Positions 50,255 to 63,983 of a stretch of 64,000 nucleotides of DNA are shown piece by piece. Both the position numbers and the translations under genes were made by a program. This DNA comes from Meandrina meandrites (Eukaryota > Cnidaria > Anthozoa > Scleractinia > Meandrinidae), in assembly GCA_963693305.1 (NCBI GenBank), contig OY855911.1, positions 33,867,939-33,931,938 on the forward strand. Reading direction: 5' to 3'. Every line of letters begins with the position of its first letter. The stretch's first letter is position 1. Below the pieces are notes generated by a model. The model worked only from the letters and a program-made list of their open reading frames with translations, was not told where the DNA came from and ran no database searches.

Positions 50255-53225
50255 GGGACGTACCATTCCATGCGAAAACCAAGCTTTACACCGTATGTGT
50301 TTTTGCTGCGTTTGGAAATACGGATCGTTCTAATACGCTAAGATGAAGATAAACATTCCACTTAGGACATATGTTGGCATGGGACAAATGTAGCAAGTGT
50401 ACACTTTAGTATAAATTACTTCAGCAAATTGTTTCAGCTTACTCTGAAGAAGGGGTAAGGCTCAAAACGTAAGCGATTTTATTATGTTAATTTATACGAA
50501 CTTAGCCACAAGGCCGAATTTTTACAAGTTCTTCTTTGTGTCGACTTCCATTGGCTTCGGTATTGATACCAAGTTTAATTCTCGTTTAAATACGCTACAA
50601 CAGATGTCTTAGACAAGATAACAAAAATCGGCATTCTGTCTTAAACAGGTTAGGAAAATCAGAGATTCGTGTCTTAAACAGGGTCAGGTTTTGGGCGGCC
50701 AGGCCGCACCTCCCTACCCGAGATTCTGTCAAATACCCCCCCCCCCCCCCCCCCCAAACAGGAATTTATTTGTGGTTTTTGGACTGCAATCCATTAGAGT
50801 TTCTACGACAGCAATAAGACTACTCGGCCTCATTTTTATGAGCGATAGTCAATTCGCTCATAGAAAACTCGGGCTTGCCTGCGCTCTTACTGTTCACTAG
50901 CTTGATTTTATGTGGGTTCTAGTATGGAAGTTTAGTCTAAATGATTTTTTTCTCTTTGTCACAACCATTGAACTGTAATAAACAACTGAACAAAAGTAAA
51001 CTGAGTTTGATTCTCGTCTTTTTTGGGGAGACACACCGCCGCAACATTGTTGACAGCGGGCTCAGCTGAGGAACCCGGCCTCTGCGTCAGTTGATGGACC
51101 CATGTGACTGTGATATCGCGTACACAAATATTTAATGTGCCTTATTTTCGAGTGGACTGAAATGACATAATTTTGCCAGCATTAGCGATTAATATCTCAT
51201 TGTTTCTTTCACTCTTTCTCAATATCAACTTTCGTTAGTGTACCAAGGGGCTGATACATTTTGCTTGCATGATTTCGAACATATGATGATACTGTGTTGA
51301 AGCGTGAGGCAAATGCCAGCATTATACTGATATTTTGCATTATATACCTGATTGAAGAAACGTTGATCCTGGAAAGCACAAACCATGAACGATGCGACCC
51401 AAATGTTTACTGGGAAATCGGGAAAAATTAATCGTCGTCTGTGACAAAATAAACATAACAATAAGACGGGTGGCATTTAAGGCTCCCAAACAAATAAAAT
51501 ATCTTGATTATCAATAAAAGGAATATTATTAAGCTAACCAATGCTGTCTACCCAGAATCCCTTTTGGTCTTATCGTTCGTGGTTTATGCTTTTCACAGGA
51601 TCAACGTTTCTTCAGTTAGGTGTATACTGTATTTTACAGCATAGAAGACGTAAAGTTTCATCAGTGTCAGCGCAGAATAATGCGAAAAATAAGAATAAGT
51701 AGGAGTCTTGTTGCAATTGAGCGCTGTAGCTACGAATAGTCACGATTCATAATACCAATGAAAATATTCTTCTCGTAATTTTGTTTAATAAACTATAAAT
51801 AAAAAATCGCATGGCCTCGTGAGTCTCGTGATTTAATAGGTACTCGTGTGTTTTGAAAGTTCTCAAATTTTGTAACGGTTCGTATAAGTTGAGAACTTTC
51901 AAAACATCACTAGTGCTTATATCACAAATTGTACAAGGAAGTCGTGCGATTACATGTTAAGTGGATTTAAAATCCCAATAGAATAAAAACAGCTGAAGCC
52001 CAAAGAATAAATCTTCACAAGAACGGTGTCATTTTTTTAAAAAACAATAAAACATTTTGTCAGTTATCCAGAAAAAAAAAAATCTGTCGAGTTTCGTTGC
52101 AAAATTAGTGGCACATTCGGCTGACTTAAAAATGAATGGGAACAATAAACAAATCTACCCAAAATAAAAGAAAAGAAAACAAGTGATCGGAAATGCTATT
52201 ACCACATTATATATTTATTTCGCGGCATGGAAGATAAGCAATTGATTTGAGCTTCAGGGAAAAAGTTGTTATGATACAAAATGTCTTTTTCCAGACGGTC
52301 ATTGTTTTACTTATCGTTTTTAGCGTTTAATTTACAACTCCCTCGTAAAAGCAGGAAAAGGAAACGTTGATTTTGTATTTGATTTTGAAAACTAAAGAAA
52401 ACAATGTTACTTCATTTTTCATGTTTTTATTTTTTACCTAGAAGCCCTTCCACTGCTGCAGGTGGTCGCGAGTGAGAGAATTATAATCTCGTGAGATCTC
52501 TCACGAAAACGATCACTTTGTTTATTATTTTTATTTTATTTTTATTTGTCATTTTTAAAATGCATTCACAAATCCTTTATCAATTAACAAACAACAAAGA
52601 CACTAGCGATGTTTGATATGTTTTATCGGCGTTTTATCGTACTAATACAACCTCGATCCCAGTCTCATTTCCTCCTTTATCAAAAGAAAAAGGAGAGACA
52701 GCCTGGGATCTAGCTGGTTGAAATTAGCACTGTCTATCAAGATAAAGTCATAAAACAATTAATGTGTTATAACCCTGCTGTCGAAAACGTCGATATGGCT
52801 TTTAGAGCGCTTTCAATTTGTGTGGACAAACCGATGAGAATTTTCTGATAAATGAATTAAAGTTACAACCTTTCAACAAATACAATCGTACGGGATAAGT
52901 GCGTACCATTTGAAAACTTTCCCGTGGAAAAAACCGTTCCAATTCATGTCTAACCGATACAGCTGCACGTTTCATTCAGGAGCAAACAAGCAAAATGGTA
53001 CAATAATATTCCGAGCATTCCAGTAAAAACGAGAAAAGATGAATATCTTAAAAGATACTCCTTTTCCCCGAAACTTTTCCAGAGGGAAGGACAATTCCAT
53101 TTGATTTTTCACCGGAACAACTGTTTTCTCTGTACAAATGGAAAGCGGTCGAGTTTATATTTACTCCTTTACATGTCACTGACATGTTGGTCGCTGTTTG
53201 CTTGCTTTGCGTGCTAACAGCTATT
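50255..53225. other. Intergenic, with a foldback at 51,316-51,656
   Basis: After the FN3-Frizzled stop and AATAAA there is AT-rich DNA with a poly-C run (50729-50755). An inverted repeat with arms of about 80 bp lies at about 51316-51400 and 51562-51656 (GAAGAAACGTTGATCCTG against CAGGATCAACGTTTCTTC). A small hairpin TTTTGAAAGTTCTCAA / TTGAGAACTTTCAAAA lies at about 51850-51905. No gene seen. Confidence 0.5.
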
Positions 53226-54200
53226 TCACCGCTGTGGAAATGTATCTCTCTTGAAAGAATATGATTTGGATATAGTGTTGTAGATCGCTTGCCGAATGCT
53301 TCGCAATCGATAGCTGTAAACGAAAGGATTCACAGAAGAGTTGACATATGACAATGTTTCTATGAATATGTAAGCCAACTTGACCGGTCCGATGAATCCA
53401 AGTATGGTATAGGCAACAAGATAACAAATGAAAGGAACATAGAACAGAATTACTAGTGTTACGATATAAACTGCTGTCAAAGTGAAAGTTTTAAAACGCT
53501 TCATTTCTGATGCCGCCATTTGACCGTGAAGACGATTGCTCAAATTTACTTCGTCGTTGATTCGTCTCTGTTGAAGCTTGATCACTTTAAATATTTTTAG
53601 ATAACTCACAACGTTGATAGTCAAGTTTATGAAGATGACAAAAGAAGCCATACCAAAGAACGCTTTGTTCGGGAGCCCTGCAAATCGCGCCAAATTGACA
53701 CTAGTACACAATACCCAGTAAAACGCTACCAAGAGCATTATACGAGCATGAGTAACAAGTGTAGTATGCTTGAGTGGTTTTAAGAGAGCCACAAGTCTTT
53801 CCACGCTTATAGTCGTGAGTATACAAAAAGACACGCTTGATATGATCCAGGCTAACGTGTTCTTTGCCAGGCGAATGGTGCAGTACATTTGAATGTCACC
53901 AAGTTCCTCCATAACTCTTTGCACAACATCTAATGGTTGCACAACTGCGCCGACTAGGAAATCAGAGAAGGCGATCCAGCCAAGAAGGCTATTCTGTGGA
54001 GTTTGAAGACTCGGTGTTTTCCAGAACGATATTAACACAATAGCGTTCGAGGACGTTGCAATAACTGAAAAAATCGCGTTCAGAATACCGGCAAAAACGT
54101 TTGCTATGAAAATGTATCTAAATGACTGTTGATTTGTGTCCAAAAACATACAATTTGCCGACGAAATGTTGGAAGCGTTAGACGCCATTTCTTCTATCAA
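53226..54200 (-). CDS. Rhodopsin-like (class A) G-protein-coupled receptor, intronless
   Basis: 324 residues with seven hydrophobic segments. Landmarks: N52 in TM1 (SSNAIVLI), D80 in TM2 (GWIAFSDFLVG), C107 before TM3, ERL at 134-136 in place of DRY, P256 in TM6 (FYVPFICYL) and NPFVY at 291-295 in TM7, followed by a short basic tail. Possible glycosylation sites are N8 and N11. The TM6 W of CWxP is missing. Single-exon receptors of this kind form large families in cnidarians, distantly like melanocortin or adenosine receptors; the ligand cannot be told. ATG 54188 (MASNAS) is an equally good start. Confidence 0.9.
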   Translation of the reverse strand: MIEEMASNASNISSANCMFLDTNQQSFRYIFIANVFAGILNAIFSVIATSSNAIVLISFWKTPSLQTPQNSLLGWIAFSDFLVGAVVQPLDVVQRVMEELGDIQMYCTIRLAKNTLAWIISSVSFCILTTISVERLVALLKPLKHTTLVTHARIMLLVAFYWVLCTSVNLARFAGLPNKAFFGMASFVIFINLTINVVSYLKIFKVIKLQQRRINDEVNLSNRLHGQMAASEMKRFKTFTLTAVYIVTLVILFYVPFICYLVAYTILGFIGPVKLAYIFIETLSYVNSSVNPFVYSYRLRSIRQAIYNTISKSYSFKRDTFPQR

Positions 54201-56020
54201 ACAACAATCACTTTAGCCAAGCGCCTCCTTGAAATAATAATCAGTTTCAAAGATTCATTCAGTTTTTGACCCGAGTGCAGACAGCGGGCGTTCACCTGTT
54301 TTGTTTCACGCGTCAAAACAGCGCAGTAGGTTAATTGCACCATCTGCAGAGCAGTATTGTAGTCTATAGCTTTATAAATCTGTTTTCTGCAAAATGGTAA
54401 TTCAAATTTAAATTTTCTGCCATATAGGTTTGCATTTAATGTTTACCTAACATTAGTTTTATTTCTGGCGTTGTGGCATATGCCCATATTCTGTCACATT
54501 GTGTAAGTATTGTTCTTCGAGTATTGTCGTCAGGAAAGGTTTTTTTTAGAGGGTCGCTGCTTGACGCTTTAATCGCCTCCTCTAGTTTTCAATGTACTTA
54601 TTACAATTCAAGCTGGTAATCGGCCTAAGATTTAAACTGAGAATCGGCAAACGTGACTTTTTATCGCATATAAAAACCGCCAAAAAGTGGATATTAAACC
54701 ATCTTTGTTTATTTTCGGCTGAGTAACACTCCCTGTTTGCATTTCTACTTTGGAGAATTATTAGCTTGAGTTTTCCTTCAACTTGGAAGATATTTTATAT
54801 GTCAGAAAAATCACTTAAATATTGTGAAAACAAAAAAATTACCAAATTTTTCAAGACGTGAGGAAGCTTATTTAACAGGAAAGTAGTCTGAAAAGAGATA
54901 AACATTTTGCGTGCCTCGTGGCATGACCCTTCATTAGAACCTTAATGCGTCACTTCCTCTAGAGACCTCCAGAGGGATTTTCCATTTTACGTCGTGAAAA
55001 ATAATAGATAACTGGTTTGTCGCCGATTGTCTTTGAGGGACATAAGGCGCCATGACTTTGGGGGGCTGTGACTCGTTAAATCGGTTTGCAAATCGGCATT
55101 AATCTTTATAAAATTTTGTTTCCAAATCAATTTGCAGGCGACTTGAAAGTAAGCGCCCTTTTGTGATATAATTACCAATATAAGCGGCTTATCGTACTGT
55201 TACGATAAACATACTCAACCACACACATCCGTAGACAGTTACGCTACCGAGCTATAAATACGTTAAGATTTTCATGCAGTGAAGCATGCAATTTCATGTT
55301 GAGTTTCAAATTTCTCGTATATATTTTTATTTAATAAATTTATTTGAGAAATCGAATATTAGAGAAGCTGAGGCAAATTACGTTTACAAGCATTTAATCA
55401 AAAACCACTGAGCAATGATTCCTGGCAGCTGGTTCTTCCATACATCTTCCTTTTCCGCCTCAAGTCTCTCCCATAACAGATCCGTTTGAAAAGGGTAAAA
55501 AGGCAATATGAAAATTCTCAAGCTTAATTTACAAACGACAGGGAACATTTTTCTTTGGGTTATTGAGAATGGAAAAAGATAATTAAAAACGCTTACAAAC
55601 GAAAAATATTTCCGACAATTCAGTGATCCTTTGCACTGAAGATTATTAAATAGCTCGGCAGAGCGTTCGGTGTTTTATGAATAACTTATCGATTGATTTT
55701 AGACTTTTGTGTTTTGAGTTATATACTGAAGTGTCTAGTATTTAAAACGACATGTATTATTACATATCTCAGAATCGTAATTTTTAATTCTAAGGTTTTC
55801 AATATTGCCGTTATTTTACCAGTAAGCTTAATTATTAATTTTGAAATACAGCTACAACAAATTCTCACACTGAATAATGACTTAAATTTTCGCATACAAG
55901 GCAAACTTTGGAAACAATGAACTTTATTCAAACAGGCTTTCGACAGCTGCATGGAGCTGGAAGGAGCGTTATGTTTTTGTTGTAAAAGCGCGCCTTCCTT
56001 TCAACTTGTCGTCACGTGAC
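54201..56020. other. Intergenic, nothing recognised
   Basis: AT-rich DNA between the GPCR start and the last exon of the ADAMTS-like gene. Short open frames only. Confidence 0.4.
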
Positions 56021-59000
56021 CTATTCTGATGCACACGGCTGCGTATTGCAGCTTCTATTTTTCGCGGGCTTTTTCTGAGCTGCACATGCGCTGAAGCTGG
56101 CTGGGGTATTGTCATCTGATCTCACGCACCACACATCACGTGTCTGGAAACCTGACAAAGAAAGTAATCTATCAAGATAACAACTAAGTGGAGCTAGTAG
56201 AGGGTTTTCATATGACGTCACGGCAGCCATATTGGTGTTCCAAAACAAAGGAATGGCGGCCATATTGGTGTACCAAGCCATTCCGCCGGGAATTAAAATC
56301 TATTTTTATGCAAAAATTGTCTTCTGTTCTTGCAAACTAATGTGGCCGCTGGTCACGTGAGTGAAAACGCTCTATAATACAGAAAAAGAGTCGAGTTGAA
56401 AAACAGTTGCTGAGTAAAGTAGACAATATATAAACGCTTCTTTTAATATAATAACCCCTCTGTATCTATAGAAATAAAAAATGGTTTACTTCTCACTGAC
56501 TAACCTGAAGAACAAGAAGCTGAGCATGCAGACCAGCCAGCAAATTTCCACTCAAATGATGCGCTGTCATTATCAGAGGTCTCATTGGCAAACAGTGGCC
56601 TGAAATATTGATAACGGACACCCCTTGTTGTTTGACGACCAGATCGTATCAACTGAAAAAAAGAAAGCAATCGAGTTCTGAGTTACATTTCAGTTAAAGT
56701 ATTGCAAACCTTGGGTATGCTACTGATGAAATATGTCTTTAGTAATGGTTTTTAAATGTCTATGTAACACTAGAGCGATATTTGAATGGGAACGATGCGT
56801 CATAAATCAATTAAATAAATTTAAACGAAAATGCGTATGGCACTTTGATGTCGACATGTCAACCTTCAGATCCCACTACTTTAGAAAATTAGAATCGGAA
56901 AGTCTTCAATTGCTCCTAACTATGGATGAGGAGTTGACAAAGATGACATTTGTTTCTCTGCGTATATGAGTGTAAACTTCAATGCGGAAGATAAGTCGTT
57001 TATCGCATGACTGATTAATAAAGAACAAATTCATTCTGGCTTAATCGGCTAGATCATATTACGTCGAACCCACTTACCACCACCCTGAGAGGAGTAGTCG
57101 AGGGTCCTACTATGAAGAGCGCATCTGCTGAGGAAGATCTTGGTTGATAGCGAGAAATCTTTGAACCCGCCGCGTAAAATACTTTCCCCTTGTTACTTGT
57201 GTGACCCTTTCCTGTTGTCAGGTAACGACCAGCGGCATTCTGAAGACCTGTAAAGAAAATAATACGTGCATCTGCATGGGCGTAGCTAGGATTTTCCAAG
57301 GGCGGGGTCACACTGTGTCACACCCAGGGTACATACATGGTCCAGTGCAGATGCTCGGTCCTGAAAATGGAGTATGTAACTACCTAGCACTAGAAAAGAT
57401 TAATGGCATGTTGATTCTTCGGATTCGCGCTTTTTCGCCACCTGAATTATAAGGTTTGTATGTTGCTTACTTACAAAAATTATCTCACAAAGGGGGGGAG
57501 GGGGTGAGTCACGGGCACCCAGTACCCTCCCTTGGCTACGCCCCTGATCTGTTGATAATATCTGCAACAAAAACATTCTGGATTTTCATTGGTAAAACTG
57601 CTCAGGTGATTAATTACAACTCTGACCTTTGTGGAAGACATTTCTGACATACTGACCGATTCTATTGGGTGTAGCTTCCATTTCTTTGAATCTCGCATTT
57701 AAAGTTCCTGTAGGTATTTCCACAATAAGGCGTGCATTTGCTGGACCTAGCAGAGACGACAAAAGAAAAAACAACCAATTATAAATAATGAGATGTTTAT
57801 AAATAGAGATCGTCATGGCAAGTAGAACGTTTCTCTTACCCAGACCCTTACAATTAAATTTTGTCGCTGTCACACGTAGTTACAATGGGACTTATATCGA
57901 GCGGTTTCATGCACTTCTTGATATTAACTTGACATGGAGCTGCCAGGCTGTGTCATTTAAGACTCACCGAGTTTATCCCACTGTTCAGTAAAGTTTCCTG
58001 TCACGCGCGCACACGTCGTTCCATTTCCGTTACACACTCGGCATCTGTCAAACCTCGCACCAGATCCCAGCTCATGGTCGCAACCCACCGGCTGAAATAA
58101 AGTGAGTACATTCAAGTTTCATGTGAAGCAGGTAGTGTGAGCTGAAAAGGGTTCTTTCCATTTTAAAACTGCTTCGCTTTCTCCAAAATACGCAGAATGT
58201 GGTTTATTTCGCGTTATTATTTCGCAGAGGATAGATTAGAAATTAACCAAGATCTTTTCAACTATATTTTTGGGACGTTCTCGTTGTCCTTAGATTAGGC
58301 CCAACTAACGTAAAATGTAAATAAATAGTTTTCGGGTTTTACCTGACAACGACCTTGAATACAGACATTCAATCCGTATCTCGAGCACCGAGTTCCGTCA
58401 TCAACGTGATTAGACTTTCGCCATCTTCGTCCAGATCCACAATAAAGTCCACAAGGATCTTGAAGAAAATAAACATAGATATTGCATAAGCTTGAAGAGT
58501 TTAGGAGAAACAGAAAGGTAAAAGGGCCTCTTTCTCATGTCCACAAAACATCCCCTCATTGTACCTGAAGATCTGATTTGAAACATTACTAACATTTTCA
58601 AATGATTTTACAACGTTTTCGATTTATCAATTCTGTTTCTCTTTTCACTGATACTATTGCTTCCTACTCTATATGTAGAGGAATACTAATGTTAAATTAA
58701 GACGAATGACTGATTCTTACCTGATTGAAATATCATTCCCTTGTTACCAGCCTTCCTCTGTCGACACTGCAGGTCCCGGTGAGACGTGTGCCGGCTCCTT
58801 CCTGGACACGGCTGTAAAGGACAGCGCAGTTGATTGACATTTTTTCTTCTTAAAGGAATAAATGAAAGAGCTAACTGTTTCCGTAAGAAAACATTACTCA
58901 GTCAAAGAAAAATTTGCAGTTTTCAGTCAATCTTTATAAGACGTCACTTGAAGGCTGAGTTTTCTTCGTTCCGTGATTCTCCTTGGAATAGTACGTAACT

Positions 59001-62000
59001 GAGCTGGAGCGCTAGCGAGTACTCCACTGAATGTTATCACGTGAGCTTGTCATCATCAGGTGATGTCCTGTTGCTTAGCAACTTTGAACTCAGTCAATTC
59101 CTCTGAGGCTTGACTCCCACCGAAAATAACGCTTTTATGATCCGGACCACAAAAAGTTAACCGTAAGAGAACCGTTTAGGGAAATGTTTTTTGTTCATTT
59201 GTCTCCTCAATAGTTTCCAAATGATACCTCTTTTGCCAACGTAAGTCGGTTATTAAACTTTAAAGATATTATTTTGAGTATTCTTCTTTAAAATTCATTA
59301 TCTAACACGTTGAACATCAACTGTATCCAAAGTTCCCCTGTGTGCTATAAACACTTATTTTATTAAACATGAATGACATAACTAAAAATGATTCTTGACT
59401 AACTTGGCGAGAGCAAATTCTCCATTCTAGAGTCGTCCCTTCACATGAACCCTGCAATCTGTGGGTGATTAATAATCAATAAACAACAATTAAACATGTA
59501 ATTAAACCAAGTGTTGGTTTTTATTTTAATTTATTCAGTTACACAATAGGCCATTTTCGAGTTGCCGTTTGCCTCAGTTTCAAAACGAGTCTTCGTGCGA
59601 ACCCATTCAAATGAAAATGACTTTGATTTGCATGAAAACGGACGTGAAGCTGGAACACATTTTCATATGAACGGTTCGCACGTAGACTCATTTTGAAACG
59701 GAGGCAAAGGGTAACTCGGAAGTGGCCTATTGCTAACACTACGATGCAATACTCAATAAAGTATTTGCAATACTATTCGCTTCTCACTATAATGGGATAC
59801 TTACACGGCTTATTAACCAATCAGCAATGCTCATTGACCAATCAGCATGTGGCTCAAAACTAATCGCAATTCAACTCAGCGACTTTTCCCGCGCTTACCA
59901 CAAGTTTTTCCCGGGCTTTCTACCAGTTACATGTTTTCCCACGCTGACTATCAGTTTGTTGTTCCCATGTTCTGATTTGTGTCTCTTTTACTACTACTGT
60001 TACAAGCACAATTACAACCTACCTGTTAGTTGAGCATGGTTTATTTTTGTACTGTACTCCTCCGCCACAGCTCCGAGAGCAAGAAGACCATTTCTCGTGA
60101 GTCACACAGGAGCCATTAATACACCACTAAAAGATTGACGAAGAGGAATGAAAATCGTATATAAAGATCATGTATTTCCCCCAGTTGACCCTTAAGACAA
60201 GATTCCCTCAGCTATGGATTTCTTTTTGCCGTCAGTTTGAAGTTCTTCATCAAACACTTTAAAGGAGCTACGTCAAGGACTACGTTCTTGAAAAAATAAG
60301 CAATTTTTTTAAGGTGGCTGGCTACCGTTTCCAACACTTTCCAAGACTTAGATTTCGATCTGTCATTATAACCAATCTTTATCAGTTGATGCTACAATCA
60401 TGGTGTCAAACAAATGCCCAATGATTGGTGAACACGTTGTTGTCTTTTTCATTACACAATATGTTACCATAGCAACACTACGACCTGTTAAAAACACCCT
60501 TAATTTCAGCTTTAAGTGCTTCTAAATCAAAAACGAGCCCGGTGACCCCAGTTTTTTATTATGAAATTTTGATCAGCAAGACAAGATGCAACTTTTGGCA
60601 AAGTTTTAAAAACATCTGCACATGGGGTTCAGAGCTATCTTAAATTTTCGTAAAGTTAAGGTGGCTCTGAACGCCATGTGCAGATTTTTTTAAAACTTTG
60701 TAGAAAGTTGCATCTTATACTGTTGATTACATTTCGATAATAAAAAATGGGGGTCACCGGACTTGTTTTCGAGTTATAAGCACTTAAAGCTAAAATTAAG
60801 GGTGTTTTTAACAGGTTATACTGTTGCTATGGTAACTTGCAATGTCCAAAAAATAGCCATAACTTGTTTACCGGCCATTGGGCCAACTGAAAAAGTCAAC
60901 TGAAAAAGACTTTTGGCATTGATCCGTCAAAATTGAGGTGTTGAAAAATGCAGGAAACTGTTCTGAGCCACCTTAAGTGTGTTGATCGTAATCGGTCTTT
61001 TAAAATCTTCGTCAGTCGGAACCATCCTTGGTTATTTTCACGTTTTTTATTGGAGAGGTTAAGCATGCCGTAAACCGGCAAACGGCAAACGCGAGCTTGC
61101 CTCTCATTTTGTCGCCTTTTTATCAATTTCTAAAATAAATCCCTCGAAAAAAGAGGGAAAAATCACACATTCACAACAACACAAGTCTACTCATTTCCGC
61201 GTATTGTCAATCGTCAAACGGACGGCAGAAGTGGAATTTTTGCCGTTCACGGGAAAAACAAACGTCATGCTTAACCTCTCTATTATTCACTTGGTGTTTA
61301 TTTATGTACGAAAACTATTATTTTGAGATTTCCTTTAATTTAAAGTAATCAGAACAATGACTAAAACATCATGACATTGCTGCTTTAAGGTCCCTCCACG
61401 TTAGAGCGGCGGTTCGTTTCATATGAGTGTTTTATTGATACTATTAACGCTGCCTTACCTTGCTAACTCCACAGTCAGTACCATCAGCAACTCGTGATCC
61501 ACCAGAAAGGACAGTTCCGCTGCCATCCTCACACCAAAGGGTTGCACAGTCGTGCTAATGTGGTCATAGAATCAAAATGTCAATGAAAGCAAAACAACTT
61601 CGGAAGTTGACTGGAAAAGATTTAACACTTCATTTGACCAATACCCAAAGCCATTGCCTGTAGCGGTAGACCTTCTTTCTTTCTTTGGCAGGAGTCATTT
61701 AAATTTTAAAGTTTAAACAAGCTCGCATCTGACTGGATATCCAGACGCAGTCTATCGATTGCTTTGAGAGATAAAAATCAACTTGAAAATTGCTTATTTT
61801 CCAAATTGTTTCTCGAGATAAAAAAAATTGTAGCTAGCCGGTCTATGCTTAAACAAGTTAAAGATATCTGTTATACCTAGAGGCTATTATACTTCTCGCT
61901 AACTAAAACGGGTGGCATAAATTTTACGATGCCAACTAAATCATATTTGAAAATGATGGAAATTCAAATGTCGCGAGCGTGGGACAGAGAAAAACAGTGG

Positions 62001-63983
62001 GTCCGCCCTATGACCTTTTGCACACCACTCGGATGCTGTGAACCGCAGAGCTACAGGGAGACTGGTGGGGAGCTAGGCCATTTACCAGATTCATATGTGA
62101 AAATTACTGTTGTTAATATGTACCCTGAGCGTTTTCCTTGCGGAGTGTTTGGAATTGTCACCAAAGGCATCTCGACACTGTTGGTCTCCGTCAATGATCT
62201 CGCCTGGTAGTTTGTCTCTGTCCTCTGGGGGGAGGCGTGGGGCATGAGCTGTGGAGGGGGCGTCATCAAGACACCACGAACGATTCCTGAAAAGAAAAGG
62301 ACAACGATAATTACATTAGAACCGTTACAAAACTAATTGGGGACCGGTCATTATTTAGAGGGGGGGCTCGTGCAAACGGGGGGGGAGGATCACTGAAGTG
62401 GGGGGGGGGGGCACATAAATTTGTGCACTCATATAGAAAAGCCAGTTGAGTACAATACGAATCATAGAGAGTTACACGTTTCAATCCTTATGGGTTTCTC
62501 ATTAGACTTAGAGACCTCGTTAGTTAACTATATATCTTCTGCCTTTGTCAATAGCCTTCTAAACTCAGCTGCGTGTCTCAATCAAACATGTTACCTGTTA
62601 GAAAGTATCCTGAATGTAAGAATCCACCACTCACCCTGTGTTCAAAAATTCTTGGATTTTTTCCCGGCTGCAAGGCGACCAGAGGTAGCTAGCTGGATCG
62701 TTTGTTTTCTTTGAAGACATGATGTACTTATCGTTTGGACACTCAGCACTTCCACCGTCATGAGGCAATCCCATGCTGCACACGGATCACAATCACAAGA
62801 ATAAAATGTAAATTTTTAGCCCTACACCCACACCCAGGTTTTCCTTGCGCCTATCCGCTGAGAGGCTTGATACCTAGATATTTTTCTGGCATGCATAAAA
62901 GCTGGTTAGCTTTTCGTGAAATGTGAAACTTGCAAAATAAAATGATTTAGCCTATGCGATGTTTGCTAACTCGGATATCCGAGTTCAGGTTACAAATCAC
63001 GTGTTCTTTGCTCTAAAATGGTCGGCAGACTACCTTTGCCGCACTGTATTGCTTACTTGTGCCCAATCTCATGCGCGATATACCAGGCGGTTTGAAGTCC
63101 AACATCGGAAACAGCCGACCCAGACTCCCCGCGGCACAGAGTATTCGCACTACTCTTCCCTGCATGAAACAAAATTCAAGTCAGGTATGTAGATTTAGCC
63201 CAACATAAGCTGCTGAAAAATCAATCACTCAAAAACACTTACCCTCTCTATCAGGCCCGCTAAAAAAAGAAAGGAAAAAGAAGCAGTTATTAATCTTGCA
63301 GCCTGTAAAACAGCATATTTTTTCGGCTTTTTCACGTACGCTTGGTCGCACTTCTTACGCAATTATTGTCCTTCGCCATCAAAGAAAATCTTGAAATTTA
63401 TCGCCGTTTAACTGTCAGAAACAAGCTCAAAAGAGATATTTTTGTTGGATAAAATGCCCTCTGTTGATTTTATGATCGCTTCATATAACCATTGATTAAC
63501 GAGTAAAACGAGAACCACTGAATTCAAAACATTCTTCCGAGTACAAAACGCCTAGAGATGATAAAGTCTTTTTTCTTACAATCGCCCAACCTTTCTCCGC
63601 AGGTGGTGTGAAGTAAACACAATAGCACTGACTAGTAGGAAAGGAAAAAATTAATTTACTCTGAGATGTAAACGAAAGCGTCAAAATCACGTCGATTTCT
63701 TTTCTGTCCTGCGGTCCATCTGATCATCTTTACAAGCTTCACCTGGTTGGAATCTGAAAGCCTGATATTCAACTAAAACATAGAACAGGATAATGTGAGT
63801 TATGAATGAAATCGAAAAGTACCTATCAAAGTAAATCCCGAGGGGGTACAAGTGCGGGCAATGAGTGGGCATTTCAACGTTGTCAGGTTTCCTTACCTTC
63901 TCAGGCTCCACGACGTAAATCTTGCTGACACTGAATTTTATTTTAGTGGTTCCGATGGATTCATCTTGAAACAGACCTGCAAC
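56021..63983 (-). CDS. ADAMTS-like secreted zinc metalloprotease, 3' part of gene
   Basis: Exons in transcript order: 63983-63897, about 63772-63665 (3' border unresolved), 63259-63243, 63159-63057, 62775-62635, 62286-62124, 61554-61459, 60126-60023, 59458-59404, 58811-58721, 58458-58343, 58091-57968, 57746-57627, 57247-57078, 56652-56505, 56151-56021. Phases agree from 63259 onward. Domains: reprolysin-type protease with HEIGHNMGLPHD split between two exons, the HExxHxxGxxHD zinc site; disintegrin-like (CATLWC...DGTDC); TSP1 (KWSSCSRSCGGG); cysteine-rich (DPCGLYC, VGCDHELGSG, CRVCNGNG); spacer; final TSP1 (GWSACSASC) and stop. Family role: extracellular matrix cleavage. Propeptide and first protease exons lie beyond the right edge. 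The specific ADAMTS type is not assigned. Confidence 0.88.
59544..59732. mobile_element. 189-bp palindromic MITE in an ADAMTS-like intron
   Basis: CAATAGGCCATTTTCGAGTT at the left end is mirrored at the right end (AACTCGGAAGTGGCCTATTG), and the arms continue inward with GTTTCAAAACGAGTCT against AGACTCATTTTGAAAC. No coding capacity. Confidence 0.75.
60309..60976. mobile_element. 670-bp palindromic foldback MITE, copy 2
   Basis: Same family as 3203-3875: TTAAGGTGGCTGG at the left, CCACCTTAA at the right, fold point near 60640-60660. Shared internal strings include ATCAGTTGATGCTACAAT, AAATGCCCAATGATTG and AAGGGTGTTTTTAACAGGTT. It lies in an intron of the ADAMTS-like gene. Confidence 0.75.
62287..62634. 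other. ADAMTS-like intron with poly-G tracts
   Basis: G-rich runs at about 62361-62369, 62380-62387 and 62401-62410 on the plus strand; nothing else recognised. Confidence 0.4.

Noticed and set aside
63243..63772. Firm exon border for the ADAMTS-like exon starting at 63772
   Set aside because: No GT donor in the needed phase was found before the stop at about 63658, so the junction to the 17-bp exon at 63259-63243 is left open.
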